A stretch of DNA of 32,476 nt, from positions 1 to 32,476 of the IMG/VR virus record IMGVR_UViG_3300021960_000304; one strand, given 5' to 3'. The notes beneath the pieces were generated by a model that had not been told where the DNA came from, did not search any database, and was given only the letters and a program-made list of their open reading frames with translations. The DNA comes from a virus. A program made the position numbers and the translations under genes. Shown here one piece after another: positions 18,401 through 27,400 of the stretch (its first letter is position 1; every line of letters starts with the position of its first letter).

Positions 18401-21400
18401 ATCGATAGTAATTACCACGCTGGCATTGGAATCTTTGTACTCGAAAGAATGATCCCCAGTACCATAAGATTGTAGGTTTACAAAGACACTTGTAGATAAA
18501 CCAGAAACCTTGAAGGAGTTATCATCAATCTTATAAACAAACACAGATCCAGGTAAAGTATCCGTACCTAGAGAAGATGGATAGAATGTAATATCGTCTC
18601 CAGGAGTTACTCCACCAATATATGTTCCGGCAATAGAAACTAGTGATGTTGTTGCATATCCAGAACCACCATTTACCACAAATACTTCATCAATTCTTCC
18701 AACATTATCTCTAGTGACGGTAAATATTGCGTCTGTTCCAATTCCTGTTACTGATGAAGGAATATTGGTATACGCAGCATTTGCTTGTGGTTGAATTTGC
18801 GTTGCAGTTGTAGATGTAACAACGAAACTTAAATCATTGGTTGGAGTTGTTCCACCCATGTAAGTTCCAGCAATAGAAACAGTTTCACCAACAACAAATC
18901 CAGTACCACCAGTTTTTAACGTAATACTTGTACTTAAAGCATTACCAGTAGATGCAGAATAAGTTATTAAAACATCAAATGTTGCATTCGTTCCTGATGC
19001 ATCGCCGTTTCCGACTGCACTAGAAACTATCTTATTGGTAGGTCCTGCTGGAACAAGAACTGTAGAGATACCCACTTCAGTTCCAACATCATTATTATAT
19101 CCATTTTGAAGGATCGCTCCACCATTTACAGATCCGATTCCAGTAATAATATCAACAGATCCGGAAACATATGAAGTTGTAGCAATTCCAATTGGATCTC
19201 CGGTGTATCTGTAAATAAGTTCCTGACCAGTTTGGAAGTTGTGATTTGGTAGTGTAAAAGTATTATTTTCTAGATTTATTACTGCTGTACTTAGTCCACT
19301 GAAATCCCTCTTGAATAGTGGGAATCCATTATTCTTCAATTTAAATGTTGACAATCCAACAATACTTCCACCCCTAGTTAAAGATGGATATGTAACTTCT
19401 GGGGCGAATCCAGTACCCAATCCAATTATTGTAGTAATAATTCCAACATAACTCGCTAAAGAAGCTCTAACATCTGCACAATCAGTATCGCCGAATGTAG
19501 TTGTTGGAATTCCAGCAAGACTTCCAGAATCTATAGCGGAAGTTAGAATTCCAACTAGGTTGGTTATATTTGTTTGAATGTTAGAACAAGAATTAGGATC
19601 AGTATTAAATCCTGTTACTGGATCTGCAATAATTGTTAGATCCTTAACATTCAACTGATTAGTAATGGCTTTCTTAGAATAATCCCTTAGTGCATGGAAT
19701 GCATAAATTGATTCCGATTCTTCGCCAAGAAGTCCAGTGGTTAAAGCAATACCTGCTCCAGTAAAGTATTTCTTAGTTGCATAAACAATATGTTGATTTG
19801 AACCATAAGCAATATCCTGAGCAACTGCATCTAGGATATAACCAAGATCACGATAACACTTAAGTCCACCAGTAGTATATGTGCCAACATTCTCAATCGG
19901 AAGAGTCGTTGTATTTCCAACTTCTACAGCAATTGTTACTAGAGAGGTCAAGGATATAATATTATTCTGGACATCTTGACAAGCATTTGTAGCAGTATTG
20001 GGAACTGTAGATCCTACACCCACAACTGGAGAACCAGGAGTAATACTTAGATCTTTTACAGTTAAACCATTTCTAACTGCTGATCTCATCAAGTCTCTAG
20101 CTTGATTAAAAGCAACAATAGACTGAACTTCTTCACCGACCAATCCGTTGGAAATTGGGTTACCAGCGCCATCAAAGTATTGTAATACAAACTCTCTAGA
20201 ATACTTGTTACCACCAGTAAAGATATCTGTTGAGATTGCATCAACAAAATATCCAATATCACGTTTGCACTTAGACTCTGTTGAAGAAACTTCTGGATGG
20301 ATGAGAATCATGTTATTCCATGCAGTAGTAACAATCTCATCTCTATTGAGTTGAATCAATCTATATGCATCATAATAACGTGATCTTTCTTGACTTTGTG
20401 GATCTCCTGGGAAGTAGAAATCTGGATATCCTATTGCTATAGAAGCAAGAGACTTGTCCAAAATTTCTCTCTTATTGCTTAGAATTAGATTTCTAGCATC
20501 TTTGTTTCTGAAGAGATCTGGATTTTCTGGATCTTGAATTAGATTATAATTGAAAAGTTGATCTACAGAAGACTGATAAAGAGTTGGTGGAGTTTGATTA
20601 TTGATTATGTATTGACCAATAAACTTAACATAGTTGTATGCAAATAGAGTTTCTTCAGACTCGTTAGAAACATAAGAAGCGCCAGCGTTCCAATATGCTA
20701 AACCAGCCTCTACAGATTTGTTATTTGAATTGTACTTCAAATCATGGGATACTGCATCAACAATAAATCCAGTATCTCTAAAACACTTATCTCTGCTATA
20801 ACTAGAACTTGAGGTAATATTTGGATAGTTAAATTCAACAAATGCAACAACTTCTGATTGAATAAACTCCCTGTTAAGATCTAGAAGATCTGAAGCATCT
20901 GCATATCTTCCTCTCAAATATTGAACTGCAGTTCCATCGAATTCACTAGAGATATCATCAATTTCCAAAACTTTGTTAGTTTTGTTCAGAATATAGTTTC
21001 TAAGAGCAACTCCTTCTGTGAAGAACACTCTCTCTACAGAACCATCTTCCAAGAAGTCTTCTTCATAAACCAGAGCAAAATTATTTCTCTGAGAAACATC
21101 AGACTCCGAATCAAGATTTACTAGGAATGAAGATTGATTATCGAGAACTCTTGGTTTTAAAGTTGTTGTTCTACCAATACCGCTATCGGTTGCTTTTGTA
21201 TAAATTTCAAGGTCGGAGAATTCTTTAAATCCAGATGGGTGTACAATAGATCTAACTGACTCTCTCCAAATATTGTATGGGATTGTACCTTTAATAGAGT
21301 ATGAGAACTTCTGATAGTAGAAGTTATCAGATATTCTTTGTTGGAAATCATTTAGAATGCCTACAGCCTTATCAATTTGACCAACTTTATCTCTAGATAC

Positions 21401-24400
21401 TCCAAGAGTAGATTCCAATTGGAAAGTATCGAAATACTCTACAGTTCCAGTAATTTTTGATGTTTCACCAGTTATCTTGTCACCCACATTCAGGGTTCCA
21501 AAAGATTCAGATATTCTTAACTGATTAAGATCATTATCCCAACCATTTTCCATGGTTAATCCAATGAAATCAGTTGTAGTTACTCTTTCTTTCGAGAAGT
21601 ACTTGACATCATCGGCAAGGATCATTTCATAAACCGGCATGTCCTTCTTGTTCACAACATAACCAAGAGTTATATCCGAATCATATGTACCAAAACCGCC
21701 AGTAGAAATACCAGCCATACTATAAGTGATGGTCTTATTATTTTCATCTACAGAAGTTAACTTAAAGAACTTATATCCATATTTGTCAGAGTTATAGTTT
21801 GCAAGACCCTGATTATATGAGGTTTTTGTTAATCTGCATGATTCAACAAATACTTCATCGCCAATTTTGAATGGGAATTGAGATATAGTGCTTCCATATC
21901 CGATTGGAATAAAGTTTTGTGTGAAAAGTTCAAGAGTTACAAAGTTTCCATTGACGGTGATATTGTCAATATCATACCCATTTGAATTATATACACTATA
22001 AATTTGAAGTGGATCTACAAGATTAGTGACGTTTTGTAGAACGTCTACAGAAGTTACTGACCCACCAGTAACTTTTGCTGATAACTTAATATTAGTATTA
22101 TCTTTTACAAATAGTTGCGGTGCGGTATTATATCCTCTACCACCAGTGACAATTCCAACATAATCGATTGTTCTAATATCTTTAATGCCAACCACAGTTG
22201 GTACACTCAAAGATGGAGTTAGTGTTGGATCAGTTGGATAATCAAATCCATCTTTAACTCTTTCATATTCTTCAACTCTTCCTATTTCTGGGGAGACTAG
22301 TTTAATAACCGCGTTCTTACCTGATTTGGTATTAAATCCAGTAACTATTGGTGGAACAGCATATCCCTTTCCACCAAAATTAATTTTCATAGATTTAATA
22401 GGACCACTCGAAGTCTTCGAGTTTGTATCATAACTCAAACCAGTTGGAACATATGAAGCAACTTCTTGAGAAGTAGACTTTCCTCTCAAGTTTATACTAA
22501 AAGTTGTAGGATCTACAGTTTGAATATCGAAAGATCTTTGTAGAATGTGATTCTTGACTACAATCTTGTTATTTCCAACTACATCGGTATCAGAAGAAAT
22601 TTGTATTTTTCTTTCGTCAATAGGACTCTTTGGAACTAATGTATAGAATAGTTGAGATGGGAAAGTATCTACATTTGTGGTTAGAGATACATATGCTTCA
22701 GATGTTCCAGGAGTACCTTCTCTTCTGATTGCAAATGAACTTCTTGTAGCCCCGATCAATTCTATTCTCTTTTGGAAGGTTCTATCCTCAAAGAACTGCA
22801 ATTCCATATCAACTAGACTTGAGTCTGAGATATCAAATTTTAGAACATCATTTTTTACAATGACTATTGGAGGATTAATTAGATATAGGTAATGTGTTCC
22901 AGAACCGGGAGAAGTTATATTAATATAATTTGATTGGTTAACATCAGAAAGATATTCACAAAGTCTTATATTATTTTCACTGTACTTAAGTACAAAATAT
23001 GTTTTATTATTACCTAAACCATTTACTTCGGAAGTAGATCCATAGTAAATGACTTTATCACCATTCTTTAATGTATTTCCAATAATCTCAATACTATTAG
23101 TAGAATTGTCAATATCAGAAAAACTGAAGTTGACATCATCTACAACAACCTTTCTAAGACTCTCATTATATAATAGTTTTACAGTCTTTTGTTGATTATT
23201 TGATATAGTAAATTCAACAATATCACCGGAAGAAAGTTCATGATTTTCGGTTGTAGTAACAAACCCGACGAATCTTTCTATCTTTCCAGTTAGTTCGCTT
23301 TGAAGTGTTTTCAATGAGTGAGCGAATCCAACTAGACCGAAAGAGGAATCGAAGTTGACAAACTCCAAACTATTATTTGAAGTTCCAATACCTGATGATG
23401 TAGTAAATCCAAGAGTGGAAATTCCTATGAAGTCTCTGCCGAGATTTACTGCATAGACAACACTATTATCTGGAATAATAAATGATACAGCACTACCAAC
23501 ATTGTTTACTACTAAACTAGTTCCGCCAATACCACAACTATAAATTAGTTCTTGTCCAGTATAGAACTTATGTCCAGGAATATAAATTGATCTTGCAGGA
23601 ACAAATCTGGTGGTGACGGTACTTGTTCCAATACCAACTATAGATCTAACTGATCCTTGGGTTCCAGTTCCAACTGTTTCTTTTGGATCAAAATATGTTG
23701 TATAGTTATACTGTGTTATTTGTTTACCTGGTTCTTCAGTTACAAAAGAGAATTTGATCGGTAACAAAGTAACATCATCAATTCCTGCAGTATGTAATCC
23801 AGTATTTGCGATTCTGTTTACATACAAACGTGATCTTGAAGAATCTACTCTTGTTACTCGTAGTACTTCTGTTCCAATTCCAACATAATCATCTGGGGAG
23901 AATCCCGAAGTATCATCAACAGTAAGATGAGTGCTGAATCCAGTATTTACTTCCAGATCAACATCTTCAACCAAATCAACTGTTTTATTAGAAACGGAAA
24001 CTTTTCTAATTCCATCTAAGTATGAGAATCCAACAGTAGATATTCCAGAAACTAGAACATACTCATTATCACTTAGATTATGTGGTTCCCCGTATTTGCC
24101 TTCAACAGATCTCTTGTTAACAGCAAATTTAATATCTGATAGGGTTGTATCTACTACAGAAAACTCATCGATTTCCTTACCTTTTAGTTTGGATACAACT
24201 ATATTGGCAGAAGAACCAGCAGAATTCTGAGGATTTACTTCTAAGTAATCGCCAACTTTATATCCAGTTCCAGCTGAGAATACTGCAACTGATGATATTC
24301 CAGAACTTCTTGTTGAAGAAACTGTAAATTCTTGTTTGAACAAATCTAAAATCTTATCGATCAAATCATAATAAGATTCTTTGTAAGTTAAGTAATATGG

Positions 24401-27400
24401 AGCAACGTTTCTACTAACACCAAAAGATTCAAAATTAATGTTTTGGTTGAAACTTGGTAGGAAGTTTTCCTTTACTGGAGTGCTCTTAAACTTAGAACCG
24501 ACAATGTATGGGTACTGTGGTTGGGCTGTTCCAGAAGAATCTATACTTACACTAACAAAATATGCATAAACTCCATTAGGATACTGTGGAGTAATACAAT
24601 ATCTTCCATTGTACTCATCAAGATCACCAGTTCCAGTAAAGATATAATCATTTGTAAAATATCCTGGTGGATATGATGGTGGTCTCTTTCCACTTGTAAG
24701 ATCTGGATTGAGGATATAACCGGTCTTTACTTGTCTAACCAATCCACCAGCATATGGATCATAACCGTATGGTCCATAAATTGGATTTCCATCATAAGCA
24801 AATCCCAAAATTGGTGAGTGGGACAATGAAGATCCTTCTATTCCATATTGATCAACATTGTCACTTAATTGGAATCTAAGTTGTTTTGGACAGTAGAAAT
24901 TTACGTACTGCAGTCCAAGAGATGGGTTTTTACTTGGATAAGTAATTCCCTCATCACCACCATCAAGGAGAACTGTAGATTTTACTACTTGATTTACCTT
25001 CCATTCTCTTACATTTGCTAAGAATTTTGCACCAATTCCTCTGTTTAAAATGGTTAGAGTAGTGTCCGATGAACCATATCCAACTCCAGAATTAATTATC
25101 TGCACAGAAACAACAGATCCATTATCTATAGTTGGTACAATTTCTGCAAAATTTCCACTACCATAAACATAGATATCGGAATCTTTTCTATATCCTCTAC
25201 CTTTGTTGATTATCTTTACGTCAATAATATTTCCATTTAGTACAATTGGTTTCAGAATACATTCTGAAGTGATGCTTGATACACCAACTTCTGGTCTTCT
25301 GTGATAGTTTAAAATATTTGTACAACCATAACCAACACCACCTTTCTCCAAATAGATGTCAGAAACAGAACCAAGAACAATAGGTTCTAAAACTGGAGAA
25401 ACCAATGATGTTGATCCAATTCCGGCAAGAGATTCAACCCTAATTGATATTGGTGGATATCCAATAATATGAGTACCAAGACCAATACTATCGAGTTTTA
25501 TAAATTTATTTGCTAAGTAATTCTCTTCAACTATGTTTGTAGAAACACCAGCATAAGCTAACTTGAACTTATTTGTATCAATTACTTTTACTTTATAGTA
25601 ATTTGTAGTTGTTAATCCGGTTATTGGAACTTCAGTAGAAGAATATGTGACTACTTCACCAGATTTAAATCCATGATTTGTGGCAAAAATATAAGAATCA
25701 TATGTATTAATGCCAACATTATCAGAATAAGAAAGTTCTGATGGAACATATACTTTTCTATTGGAATATCCACTACCGGATTCTTTTACATATACTTCTG
25801 TAATGGTGTTTTTACTCTTAAGAGTTTCAATTTTATGAAGTCCAGAACTTATTCCGGTTATGTTTACATTATTAACTTTGTTTATAGCATCTAAAGAATT
25901 ATTATATAACTTAATTTGTTTTGCACTTAGTATTCCAACATAGTAATGAGAATTATCTACTAAACCGACAATATCGTTATTTGCATTAGAATTGTAAATT
26001 ACCTCTTCACCATCATCAAAATTATGATTAGTCAAAAATGTGATGGTATCACTTGGTAAATCTACAGCACTCTCTGGTTTAAATTCTGCACGTAATCTTG
26101 TCTTGACTAGATTTGACTCCAATATACATCCACTTCCATTTCCACCAGATATGGAAATCTTTGGTTTATTCTTATATCCTACTCCAGGACTCACTACTTT
26201 TATCTTTTGTACTGAACCAAGAATATTCAAATGAGCTTTAGCATCAGATCCAGTAGAATCATAAATTTGAACTTCTGGTGGATTTATTACATCGTATCCA
26301 CGGCCGCCATTAGTTACACTTATGGAAGTAATATCACCAAAAAATACGTTTTCATCGAATAGTGTCGGTGATAATACCTCTACTCCATTGATGAGTAATC
26401 CAATCTCCCTATTATTTGTTGTTCTTTCGTTTTTGTCATCAAATACAAAAACACTTCTATCAAGATTAAACTTCTTTAGTAATTTTTGATGTTTTAAAGT
26501 TTTAAATTCATATCCAGATTTCCAGGTATAGTTTCCACTGGAAGGATTGCCTACGATGAATTTTTTGGTAAACAAATCATTCTTACTGAATGATAAAGAG
26601 AAATTGTTCTCGTCAATTTTAGTTAGGAAATAAGTTCCAGTATTAATACCAGAAACTGAACTGTTTTCTGGCAAATAGAAAACAGATTCACCAGTAGTAT
26701 ATGGGTGGTTTGGTGAATAAAGTAAACTTGTACTTGCAGTACCTACTACAGAAACTGAACTCTTTGTATCCTTACCAAATAAAGTGTAATTTGGAAGTCC
26801 AGATGATGTTACGTATAGAGTTTTTGAATCGTTACTTATGTAAGTATTTTGTACTCCCGATGGAATATTACTTAGTCCAGAAAAATAGTTTGAATAATGA
26901 TTGGCCTTGATAATGACCTTCTTAATATTCTTGGAGTCAGTAATAGTAAAACCACTTTGAGAGACTTGAATTAGAATTCTATCAGTATACTTTCTTACAT
27001 CATCTCCAGTATCGAATTCAACTCCAATTACAGTACATTCTGAAGTTTGTCCAGATTCATTTTCAAGTACTAACTTTTCTCCTTTATAGAAACTTATCTT
27101 ATCAAAGAAATATAATCTAAACTTATTTTCATCCTGTTGAGAAATTGATTTGATATTATGTTTTGTTGGGACATTATAAATCCAGTTATTGAATTCAAAC
27201 CTATCACCAAGATCTTTACCGAATCCAGATAATTTAATTTTATCTCCTACTTTCAAATTTGATGTCTTTGAAAAATCAATATTGTCAATAACGTTGACAA
27301 TTCTAAACTCTACTTTAGAAGTATTTCCTACACCAATATAACTATAAGCAAACTTTTCTTCTACAATATCGAGTCCATATCTAAGAGGAACTGTTACTCC

